DNA of 34,548 nt from Candidatus Sphingomonas excrementigallinarum (GTDB taxonomy: Bacteria; Pseudomonadota; Alphaproteobacteria; Sphingomonadales; Sphingomonadaceae). The notes beneath the pieces were generated by a model. The model was not told where the DNA came from. It searched no databases and saw only the letters and a program-made list of their open reading frames with translations. How positions within the stretch are numbered: the stretch's first letter is position 1; each line of letters opens with the position of its first letter. Shown in pieces: positions 28,603 through 34,548 of this stretch. The DNA is taken from assembly GCA_019112965.1 (NCBI GenBank), contig DXIH01000163.1:1-34548 (forward strand), written 5' to 3'. The translations under genes were made by a program, and so were the position numbers.

Positions 28603-29436
28603 ATGACCTTGCGCAGCGCCCTGTTCCTCCCAGCCTCCAACCCCCGCGCCATCGCCAAGGCACGGACCTTGCCCAGCGACGCGGTGATCCTCGACCTGGA
28701 GGATGCGGTCGCCCCCGACGCCAAGACCATGGCGCGCGAGGCGGCGGTGGCAGCGGTACGCGAAGGCGGCTTCGGCGAGCGGGTGCCGGTCGTGCGGACC
28801 AACGGGCTCGACAGCCCCCATGCGCTGGACGACCTTGCCGCGCTGGCGACGACGCGACCAGCGGCAGTTTTGATCCCCAAGGTCGATGACGTCGGAACCC
28901 TCACCACCGCGCGCGCCGCTCTGGGGCCGGACGTGCCGCTTTGGGCGATGATCGAGACGTGTCGCGGCATCCTCTCGCTGGGGGCGATCGCACGATCCGC
29001 GACGGAGCTGGGCCTGACCGCGCTGGTCGCGGGGACGAACGACCTGGCGAAGGACATGCGCCTGCCCTCGCCCCCGGCGCCCGAGGCCCTGCTCCCCTTG
29101 CGCGTGCAGATCGTCGTCGCGGCGCGCAGCGCCGGACTGGTCGCGCTGGACGGCGTATGCAACGCCCTCGACGCACCCGAGCGGCTGGCGGCGGAGTGCG
29201 CCGAAGGACGGCGGCTGGGGTTCGACGGCAAGACGCTGATCCACCCCAACCAGATCGCGGCGGCGAATGCGGGGTTCGGGCCGGACGAAGCGGAGATCGC
29301 CTGGGCGCAAAGGGTGGTGGAGGCCTTCACCGATCCGGCGCAGGCCGCGCTGGGCGCGATCCGATTGGATGGACAGATGGTCGAACGGCTGCATCTGGCG
29401 GAGGCGGAACGGATTTTGGCTCTCGCTCGCCAATAA
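28603..29436 (+). CDS. HpcH/HpaI aldolase / citrate lyase beta-like (CitE-like) protein
   Basis: A 277-residue TIM-barrel enzyme of the CitE-like family, which cleaves or hydrolyses acyl-CoA thioesters of hydroxy-acids (citryl-, malyl-, citramalyl-CoA). Landmarks: RSALFLPASNPRAIAKA at the N-terminus, metal/CoA-binding ILDLEDAVAPDAK (D31, E33, D34), PVVRTNGLDS, VLIPKVDD, WAMIETCRGILSL with the catalytic Glu, GTNDLAKDM, and the C-terminal GFDGKTLIHPNQI. No citrate lyase alpha or gamma genes are nearby, so it is not part of a citrate lyase complex. The opposed neighbours are propionyl-CoA/methylmalonyl-CoA genes, so a malyl-CoA, methylmalyl-CoA or citramalyl-CoA substrate is more likely (inference). 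Exact substrate not assignable. Confidence 0.88.
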   Translation: MTLRSALFLPASNPRAIAKARTLPSDAVILDLEDAVAPDAKTMAREAAVAAVREGGFGERVPVVRTNGLDSPHALDDLAALATTRPAAVLIPKVDDVGTLTTARAALGPDVPLWAMIETCRGILSLGAIARSATELGLTALVAGTNDLAKDMRLPSPPAPEALLPLRVQIVVAARSAGLVALDGVCNALDAPERLAAECAEGRRLGFDGKTLIHPNQIAAANAGFGPDEAEIAWAQRVVEAFTDPAQAALGAIRLDGQMVERLHLAEAERILALARQ

Positions 29437-29446
29437 GCCCTCGCTC

Positions 29447-29566
29447 ATTCCTCCCCTGCAAGGGGAGGGGGACCATGCGCAGCATGGTGGAGGGGTGTCC
29501 CGCTCTCGATAGGGTAACACCCCTCCGTCGCGCTATGCGCGCCACCTCCCCTTACAGGGGAGGAAT
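29447..29566. repeat. Palindromic multi-hairpin element between citE-like and pccA genes
   Basis: Imperfect inverted repeat: left arm 29447-29498 and right arm 29517-29566. Left-arm blocks in order: ATTCCTCCCC, short loop, GGGGAGGGGGACC, internal hairpin CCATGCGCAGCATGG, then GGTGGAGGGGTGT. The right arm has the reverse order. It nearly fills the 148-bp gap between two convergent genes, so it could form a bidirectional transcription end. It shares block order and sequence with the element inside the mutase gene at 33371-33501. Confidence 0.9.
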
Positions 29567-29584
29567 AAGTCTGGCTTCTACCGC

Positions 29585-31582
29585 TTATTCCAATTCCAAA
29601 ATCACCGCATCCACCGCCAGGCTGTCGCCGGTTTTGGCGGAGATGGCCTTCACCGTGCCGGTCTTGGCGGCGCGCAGGATATTCTCCATCTTCATCGCCT
29701 CGACCACCGCCAGCGGCTGACCGGCTTCGACCTTGTCGCCCTCGGCCACATCAAGCCGGACGAGCAGGCCGGGCATGGGGGCGATCAGGAACTTCGACAG
29801 GTCGGGCGGCACCTTCTCGATCAGGTGCTGCGCATAAGGGGCGGCGCGGGCGGGGAGGACGCGTGCCGCGTGACTGGCCCCGCGCGTGGTCAGCTTGAAG
29901 CCGGTGCGGGTCCTGGCGATACGGACATGGAGCGTCTCGCCTTCCTCGTCCTCCACCGCGATCATCCGGTCGCCCGGCGTATAGGCGATGGCGAGGTCGA
30001 GTTCGGCACCGTCGACGCCGATCCCGTCGGTCGAGACATTCACCGCATGGTCTACGCCCCCGATCCGCACCGTCCAGTCGGCGGGCGGTTGCAGGCGGTG
30101 GCCGAGCTGGCCGTCGATGCGGCGCGCGCGGTCGGCCTCGGCGGTGGCGGCGAAAGCGGCGACGGCGGCGAGGGTGCGGGTCAGCTCCTCGCTGGCGGGC
30201 GCGCCGTGGAAGCCCTCGGGATATTCCTCGGCGATGAAGCCGGTGGACAGCGCGCCGGAGCGGAAGCGCGGGTGCTGCATCAGCGCGGAGACGAAGTCGA
30301 TATTGGTCCCCGGCCCGACTATCTCGAACGCGTCGAGCGCGGCGATCTGCGCATCGATCGCGGCTTCGCGGGTCGGGGCCCAAGTGACGAGCTTGGCGAT
30401 CATCGGATCGTAGAACATGCTGACCTCGCCACCTTCGGCGACGCCGTCGTCGACGCGGACGCGCACGTCGTCGTCCGAGTGCTCGGCGGGCGGGTTATAC
30501 CGGACCAGCCGCCCGGTCGAGGGCAGGAAGCCGCGATACGGATCCTCGGCATAGACGCGATTCTCGATCGCCCAGCCGGTCAGCGTCACTTCATCCTGAC
30601 CGAAAGACAGCGGCTCACCGGCGGCCACGCGGATCATCTGCTCGACCAGATCGAGCCCGGTGATCTCCTCGGTGACGGGATGCTCGACCTGGAGCCGGGT
30701 GTTCATTTCGAGGAAATAGAAACTCTTACCCGTAGTATCCGCGCCCGACACGATCAGCTCGACGGTGCCCGCTGAATAATAGCCGACCGCCCGCGCCAGC
30801 GCGACCGCCTGCTCGCCCATGGCGCGGCGCATCTCGGGCGTAACGAACGGCGACGGGGCTTCCTCGACCACCTTCTGGTGGCGGCGCTGGACCGAGCATT
30901 CGCGCTCGCCGAGATAGACGATGTTGCCATGTTGGTCGCCCAGCACCTGGATTTCGATATGGCGGGGCGACTCGATGAACTTCTCGATGAAGACGCGGTC
31001 GTCGCCGAAGCTCGCCAGCCCCTCGCGCTTGGTCGCCTCGAAACCTTCGCGCACGTCCGCCTCCGACCAGGCGAGCCGCATGCCCTTGCCGCCGCCCCCG
31101 GCCGAGGCTTTCATCATCACCGGAAAGCCGATCTCGGTGGCGATGCGCACCGCTTCCTCGGTATCGGCGATCTCGCCCAGATAGCCGGGGACGACATTGA
31201 CCCCGGCCGCCTTGGCGAGCTTCTTCGATTCGATCTTGTCGCCCATCGCGGCGATGGCATTCGGCGGCGGGCCGATGAATGCGACGCCCGCCTCGGCACA
31301 GGCTTTCGCGAAGCTCTCGCGCTCGGAGAGGAAGCCGTAACCGGGATGGATCGCATCCGCGCCGGTTTCCTTGGCGGCGGCGAGGATCAGCTCGGCCTTC
31401 AGATAGCTCTCGGCGGCGGGCGCTGGCCCGAGGCGGATGGCTTCATCGGCCAGCCGGACATGCGGCGCACCGGCATCGGCGTCGGAATAGACTGCGACGG
31501 TGGCGATGCCCATCGCACGGGCGGTGCGGATCACCCGGCACGCGATTTCCCCGCGATTGGCGATCAGGATTTTCTGGAACAC
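29585..31582 (-). CDS. pccA: Acyl-CoA (probably propionyl-CoA) carboxylase alpha subunit, biotin carboxylase plus biotin carrier
   Basis: Carboxylates its own biotin with bicarbonate and ATP and hands the carboxyl group to a beta subunit acting on acyl-CoA. 665 residues. Biotin carboxylase domain at residues about 1-445 (QKILIANRGEIACRVIRTA, ATP-grasp loop KASAGGGGKGMRLAW, GERECSVQRRHQKVVEEAPS, EMNTRLQVEHPVTEEITGLD); then a linking BT-like region, and a C-terminal biotinyl domain with EAMKMEN, where K631 is the biotinylated lysine about 35 residues from the end. GTG 31582 is chosen: AGGAGAGG lies 7 bp upstream, and the open frame before it only reads through a REP-like palindrome. Propionyl-CoA is preferred over other substrates because methylmalonyl-CoA mutase and biotin synthase lie upstream on the same strand. 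The beta subunit is not in the window. Confidence 0.94.
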   Translation of the reverse strand: MFQKILIANRGEIACRVIRTARAMGIATVAVYSDADAGAPHVRLADEAIRLGPAPAAESYLKAELILAAAKETGADAIHPGYGFLSERESFAKACAEAGVAFIGPPPNAIAAMGDKIESKKLAKAAGVNVVPGYLGEIADTEEAVRIATEIGFPVMMKASAGGGGKGMRLAWSEADVREGFEATKREGLASFGDDRVFIEKFIESPRHIEIQVLGDQHGNIVYLGERECSVQRRHQKVVEEAPSPFVTPEMRRAMGEQAVALARAVGYYSAGTVELIVSGADTTGKSFYFLEMNTRLQVEHPVTEEITGLDLVEQMIRVAAGEPLSFGQDEVTLTGWAIENRVYAEDPYRGFLPSTGRLVRYNPPAEHSDDDVRVRVDDGVAEGGEVSMFYDPMIAKLVTWAPTREAAIDAQIAALDAFEIVGPGTNIDFVSALMQHPRFRSGALSTGFIAEEYPEGFHGAPASEELTRTLAAVAAFAATAEADRARRIDGQLGHRLQPPADWTVRIGGVDHAVNVSTDGIGVDGAELDLAIAYTPGDRMIAVEDEEGETLHVRIARTRTGFKLTTRGASHAARVLPARAAPYAQHLIEKVPPDLSKFLIAPMPGLLVRLDVAEGDKVEAGQPLAVVEAMKMENILRAAKTGTVKAISAKTGDSLAVDAVILELE

Positions 31583-31589
31583 GGGGATA

Positions 31590-31597
31590 CCTCTCCT
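31590..31597 (-). promoter_or_regulatory. Shine-Dalgarno site deciding the GTG start of pccA
   Basis: On the minus strand it reads AGGAGAGG, seven bases before GTG 31582. It is a near-ideal ribosome-binding site, and the protein family begins exactly there (FQKILIANRGE), so the extra 25 codons upstream are not used. Confidence 0.8.
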
Positions 31598-31620
31598 TTT
31601 ATGTCGTTGGTCCGTGTCAC

Positions 31621-31718
31621 CTGTTCCCCGGCGAAGGCCGGGGTCCAGTTTCTTCATAATCGGTAGCGCGCCATTGATGGCTCACCGCAACTGGGCCCCG
31701 GCCTTCGCCGGGGAACAG
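31621..31718. repeat. REP-like inverted repeat, third copy, between bioB and pccA
   Basis: 30-bp arms at 31621-31650 and 31689-31718 with a single mismatch. The core CCCCGGCGAAGGCCGGGG is the same as at 22087 and 28433. It lies inside the presumed scpA-bioB-pccA transcript, so it could attenuate or stabilise the message between bioB and pccA. Confidence 0.93.
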
Positions 31719-31732
31719 AAGGGTAAAACGGA

Positions 31733-32737
31733 TTACTCCGCCGCAACCCGCATAGGCTCGGCGCCTTCCATCGGCTTCAGGCCCAGCTTGGCGAACAGCG
31801 CGGCGTCGGCATCATCGCCCGCATTGCCCGCGGTCAGCAGCTTGTCGCCGGTGAAGATCGAGTTCGCGCCCGCCAGGAAGCACAAGGCTTGCGTCGCCGC
31901 CGACATGCTCTCGCGCCCCGCCGACAGGCGGACCATGCTCATCGGCATGGTGATGCGCGCGACGGCGACGGTGCGGACGAACTCGATATCGTCGATGCGC
32001 GCCAGCGGCGTGTCGGCGAGCATGTCGCCCAGCACCGTGCCCTTGACCGGGACCAGCGCGTTGACCGGCACGCTTTCGGGATGGCGCGGCAAAGTGGCGA
32101 GCGCATGGACGAAGCCGACCCGGTCGCCGCGCGTCTCCCCCATGCCGACGATGCCGCCGCAGCACACCGAAATGCCCGCCTCGCGCACGTTCGACAGCGT
32201 CTCCAGCCGGTCCTCGAAGCAGCGCGTCGTGATGACGTTGGCGTAGTTTTCGGGGCTCGTGTCGATATTGTGGTTGTAATAGTCGAGGCCCGCTGCGGCC
32301 AGCCGCTGCGCCTGGGGCGCGTCGAGCATGCCCAGCGTCATGCAGGTCTCCAGCCCCATCGCCTTCACCCCCTCGACCATGGCGACGACCTTGTCCATGT
32401 CGCGCTCCTTCGGCGAACGCCAGGCAGCGCCCATGCAGAAACGCTGCGAGCCCGCCGCCTTGGCCTCGGCCGCCGCCGCTAGCACGGCCTGCACGTCCAT
32501 CAGCTTCTCGGCCTTCACGTCGCTGTCGGCCGAGGCGCTCTGCGAGCAGTAACCGCAATCCTCGGGGCAGCCGCCGGTCTTGATCGAACACAGCGTGCAC
32601 AGCTGCACCTCGTCCGCCGCGTGATGCGCGCGGTGCACCTCGGCGGCGCGGAACAACAGCTCGGTGAAGGGCAGGTCGAACAGGGCGCTGATCTCGGCCC
32701 GGGTCCAGTCGGTGCGCAGCGCGGTGGTGGTCGTCAT
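31733..32737 (-). CDS. bioB: Biotin synthase
   Basis: Radical-SAM enzyme that inserts sulphur into dethiobiotin to give biotin. 334 residues from ATG 32737. The radical SAM cysteines C57, C61 and C64 are in [14 protein letters not shown]. Other signatures are [33 protein letters not shown], the [13 protein letters not shown] segment with a [2Fe-2S] ligand, and [19 protein letters not shown] 32737 has AGGA about 9 bp upstream and matches the usual family start. ATG 32755 would overlap the scpA stop by four bases and cannot be excluded. The other bio genes are absent, so this copy seems kept here to supply biotin to the carboxylase encoded next door. Confidence 0.96.
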   Translation of the reverse strand: MTTTTALRTDWTRAEISALFDLPFTELLFRAAEVHRAHHAADEVQLCTLCSIKTGGCPEDCGYCSQSASADSDVKAEKLMDVQAVLAAAAEAKAAGSQRFCMGAAWRSPKERDMDKVVAMVEGVKAMGLETCMTLGMLDAPQAQRLAAAGLDYYNHNIDTSPENYANVITTRCFEDRLETLSNVREAGISVCCGGIVGMGETRGDRVGFVHALATLPRHPESVPVNALVPVKGTVLGDMLADTPLARIDDIEFVRTVAVARITMPMSMVRLSAGRESMSAATQALCFLAGANSIFTGDKLLTAGNAGDDADAALFAKLGLKPMEGAEPMRVAAE

Positions 32738-32751
32738 TCCGTATCGTCCTG

Positions 32752-34548
32752 TCATTCGCCCGTCTCGGGCGGCATATTATGGCCCAGCAGCCTCAGCACA
32801 TCCTCGGCCGCCTTCACAAGATTGGTGCCGGGGCCGAAAATCGCCTGCACCCCGGCATCGTACAGCGCCTGATAGTCCTGCGCGGGAATAACGCCACCCG
32901 CGATGACCTTGATATCGGCACGGCCTGCGTCGCGAAGGTGGCCGATGAGTTCGGGGATCAGCGTCTTGTGCCCCGCCGCCAGGCTGGAGGCGCCGACGAC
33001 ATCGACGTCGCGGGCCAGCGCCAGCTGTGCGGCTTCCTCCGGCGTCTGGAAGAGTGCGCCCGGCACCACCTCGAACCCCAGATCGCCGAACATCGACGAG
33101 ACGAGGTTCGCACCCCGGTCATGCCCGTCCTGGCCCATCTTGGCGACGAACAGCCGGGGCTTGCGGCCCAGGCGGCGTTCCACGGCCTCGACGCCGCGCA
33201 GCAGACGGGCCCAGCGTTCGTCTTCGGCGTACGCGCCGCCATAGATGCCGGACACCGGGGTCGGTTGCGTACCGTAGCGGCCGAACGCGTCTTCCAGCGC
33301 GGCGGATATCTCGCCCAGTGTCGCCCGCGTCCGTGCCGCCTCGACGGCGAGCGCGAGGAGATTATTCCCCATTCCTCCCTGAGCTTGCTCGGGGAGGGGG
33401 ACCGCAGCCGAAGGCTGTGGTGGAGGGGCGGTAACCTCAGCCCCGGCCCCTCCACCATCCTTCGGATGGTCCCCCTCCCCAAGACGAGCTTGGGGAGGAT
33501 TTTTGGCGGCTTGGCGCAGCGCATCGAGTGCCGCCCGGCACTTCGCATCGTCGCGTTCGGCCTTCACGCGGGCGATCCGCGCGACCTGCCCTGCGCGCAC
33601 CGCGTGATTGTCGATGTCGAGAATCTCGACCGGCGCTTCATCGGCCAGCCGGTATTTGTTGACCCCGACGATGACATCCTCGCCCCGGTCGACCTTGGCC
33701 GCGCGCGCGGCGCTCGCCTCCTCGATCATCGCCTTGGGCCAGCCCGCCGCGACCGCCTTGGCCATGCCGCCCTCGGTCTCGATCCGCTCGATCAGCTCCC
33801 ACGCGCCATCGACCAGCGATTGCGTCAGGCTCTCGACATAATAGCTACCACCCAGCGGATCGACCACCTTCGTCATCCCCGTCTCCTCCTGCAGCACGAT
33901 CTGCGTGTTGCGCGCGATCCGGGCGGAGAAGTCGGTGGGCAGCGCGATGGCTTCATCGAGCGCGTTGGTGTGGAGCGACTGGGTGCCGCCCAGCATCGCG
34001 GCCATCGCCTCGATCGTGGTGCGGATGACGTTGTTATACGGGTCCTGCTCGGTCAGCGACACGCCCGAGGTCTGGCAATGCGTGCGCAGCATCTTCGACC
34101 GCTCGTCCTTCGCGCCCAGCTGCGTCATCGCCCGGTGCCACAGCACGCGTGCGGCGCGCAGCTTCGCGACCTCCATGAAGAAGTTCATGCCGATCGCAAA
34201 GAAGAAGGACAGGCGGCCCGCGAATTTGTCGATGTCGAGGCCCGACGCCACGCCGTATTTCACATATTCCATGCCGTCGGCGATGGTGAAGGCCAGCTCC
34301 TGGAGCTGCGTCGCCCCGGCCTCCTGCATGTGATAGCCCGAGATCGAGATGCTGTTGAACTTGGGCATCTCGGCGGATGTATAGGCGAAGATGTCCGAGA
34401 TGATCCGCATGCTCGGCTCGGGCGGGTAGATGTACGTGTTGCGGACCATGAACTCCTTGAGGATGTCGTTCTGGATGGTCCCCGACAGCGCTTTCGTCGG
34501 AACGCCCTGCTCCTCGCCGGCAACGATGAAGGTCGCCAGGATCGGGAT
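32752..34548 (-). CDS. scpA: Methylmalonyl-CoA mutase, large (B12-binding) subunit, N-terminus outside window
   Basis: Adenosylcobalamin enzyme that rearranges methylmalonyl-CoA to succinyl-CoA. The frame is open to the window edge; 598 residues are visible and roughly 100-150 N-terminal residues are missing. Barrel landmarks: [60 protein letters not shown], and [20 protein letters not shown]. The C-terminal B12 domain has [13 protein letters not shown] (base-off His in DGHDRG), [14 protein letters not shown] and [15 protein letters not shown]. Between the two domains the protein carries an unusual Pro/Gly-rich stretch of about 44 residues, encoded by a palindromic repeat element (33371-33501). 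The frame is intact across it. The gene overlaps or abuts bioB, and pccA follows, giving a propionyl-CoA operon. Confidence 0.95.
   Translation of the reverse strand: MPILATFIVAGEEQGVPTKALSGTIQNDILKEFMVRNTYIYPPEPSMRIISDIFAYTSAEMPKFNSISISGYHMQEAGATQLQELAFTIADGMEYVKYGVASGLDIDKFAGRLSFFFAIGMNFFMEVAKLRAARVLWHRAMTQLGAKDERSKMLRTHCQTSGVSLTEQDPYNNVIRTTIEAMAAMLGGTQSLHTNALDEAIALPTDFSARIARNTQIVLQEETGMTKVVDPLGGSYYVESLTQSLVDGAWELIERIETEGGMAKAVAAGWPKAMIEEASAARAAKVDRGEDVIVGVNKYRLADEAPVEILDIDNHAVRAGQVARIARVKAERDDAKCRAALDALRQAAKNPPQARLGEGDHPKDGGGAGAEVTAPPPQPSAAVPLPEQAQGGMGNNLLALAVEAARTRATLGEISAALEDAFGRYGTQPTPVSGIYGGAYAEDERWARLLRGVEAVERRLGRKPRLFVAKMGQDGHDRGANLVSSMFGDLGFEVVPGALFQTPEEAAQLALARDVDVVGASSLAAGHKTLIPELIGHLRDAGRADIKVIAGGVIPAQDYQALYDAGVQAIFGPGTNLVKAAEDVLRLLGHNMPPETGE
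33371..33501. repeat. Multi-hairpin palindromic element inserted in frame inside scpA
   Basis: Two arms in inverted order. Left arm blocks: TCCTCCC, hairpin CTGAGC-TT-GCTCGG, GGGGAGGGGGACC, hairpin CAGCC-GAA-GGCTG (33405-33417), GGTGGAGGGG (33419-33428). Centre about 18 bp. Right arm: CCCCTCCACC (33447-33456), hairpin ACCATCC-TTC-GGATGGT (33454-33470), GGTCCCCCTCCCC, hairpin CCCCAAG-ACGAG-CTTGGGG (33477-33495), GGAGGATT. On the coding strand it gives a Pro/Gly/Ala-rich peptide from about [12 protein letters not shown] to [11 protein letters not shown], located where relatives have a short linker before [20 protein letters not shown]. The element has the same block order as the intergenic one at 29447-29566. 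Confidence 0.9.

Noticed and set aside
28400..28663. Long N-terminal extension of the membrane protein before cyoA
   Set aside because: It reads through a REP-like palindrome and into the start of the divergent CitE-like gene; the double ATG at 28399 has its own ribosome-binding site.
31583..31657. 25-codon N-terminal extension of pccA (MKKLDPGLRRGTGD...)
   Set aside because: The extension is a translation of the REP-like palindrome; a strong AGGAGAGG site and family homology place the start at GTG 31582.
32738..32755. Upstream ATG 32755 as the bioB start
   Set aside because: It would give a 4-bp overlap with scpA, which is common here, but ATG 32737 has the better ribosome-binding site and fits the family start; kept as an alternative.
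33361..33510. Frameshift or pseudogene in scpA caused by the repeat
   Set aside because: The frame continues from the barrel through the element into an intact B12-binding domain with all key residues.

Overview
The window is GC-rich, gene-dense bacterial chromosome that fits a Sphingomonas-like alphaproteobacterium (Sphingomonadales). This rests on three things: the protein sequences, the gene groupings (ubiA near rsmE and a plant-type gshA; a glgP-glgB-glgC-glgA-pgm-glgX cluster; bioB between methylmalonyl-CoA mutase and a propionyl-CoA carboxylase-type subunit), and REP-like palindromes of types I know from sphingomonads. I see no tRNA, rRNA, CRISPR array, integrase or transposase. Most of the region is core metabolism.

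Layout. 1-4.5 kb: the end of metK with a strong terminator, a formate/nitrite-transporter-family gene, trmB, two small hypothetical genes, ubiA and a possible small membrane protein. 4.5-7.5 kb: on the minus strand, a PPK2-type polyphosphate kinase followed by two tandemly duplicated GT2/TPR-like glycosyltransferases. 7.5-9.9 kb: rsmE, gshA and a small membrane protein. 10-13 kb: a polytopic protein with an isoprenylcysteine-methyltransferase-like C-terminus, a repeat-filled 401-bp gap, and an Nramp (MntH) transporter. 13.0-24.0 kb: a complete glycogen cluster covering synthesis (pgm, glgC, glgA, glgB) and breakdown (glgP, glgX), mostly with 4-bp overlaps or short gaps. 24.0-28.4 kb: cyoABCD (minus strand, bo3-type ubiquinol oxidase), each pair overlapping by 4 bp, preceded by a small membrane protein. 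28.6-34.5 kb: a CitE-like lyase, then scpA (partial), bioB and a pccA-type biotin carboxylase on the minus strand. That last set is a coherent route from propionyl-CoA to succinyl-CoA, with biotin synthesis embedded in it.

The most unusual feature is in the methylmalonyl-CoA mutase gene. About 130 bp of multi-hairpin palindromic repeat (33371-33501) lies in frame inside the coding sequence, at the linker between the catalytic barrel and the B12-binding domain. A related element with the same block order lies between genes at 29447-29566, only 4 kb away. A longer cousin with similar architecture lies at 11311-11510. This looks like a mobile palindromic element tolerated inside a protein gene, comparable in principle to the Rickettsia palindromic elements.

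All functional calls come from reading motifs and gene context. No database search was run.
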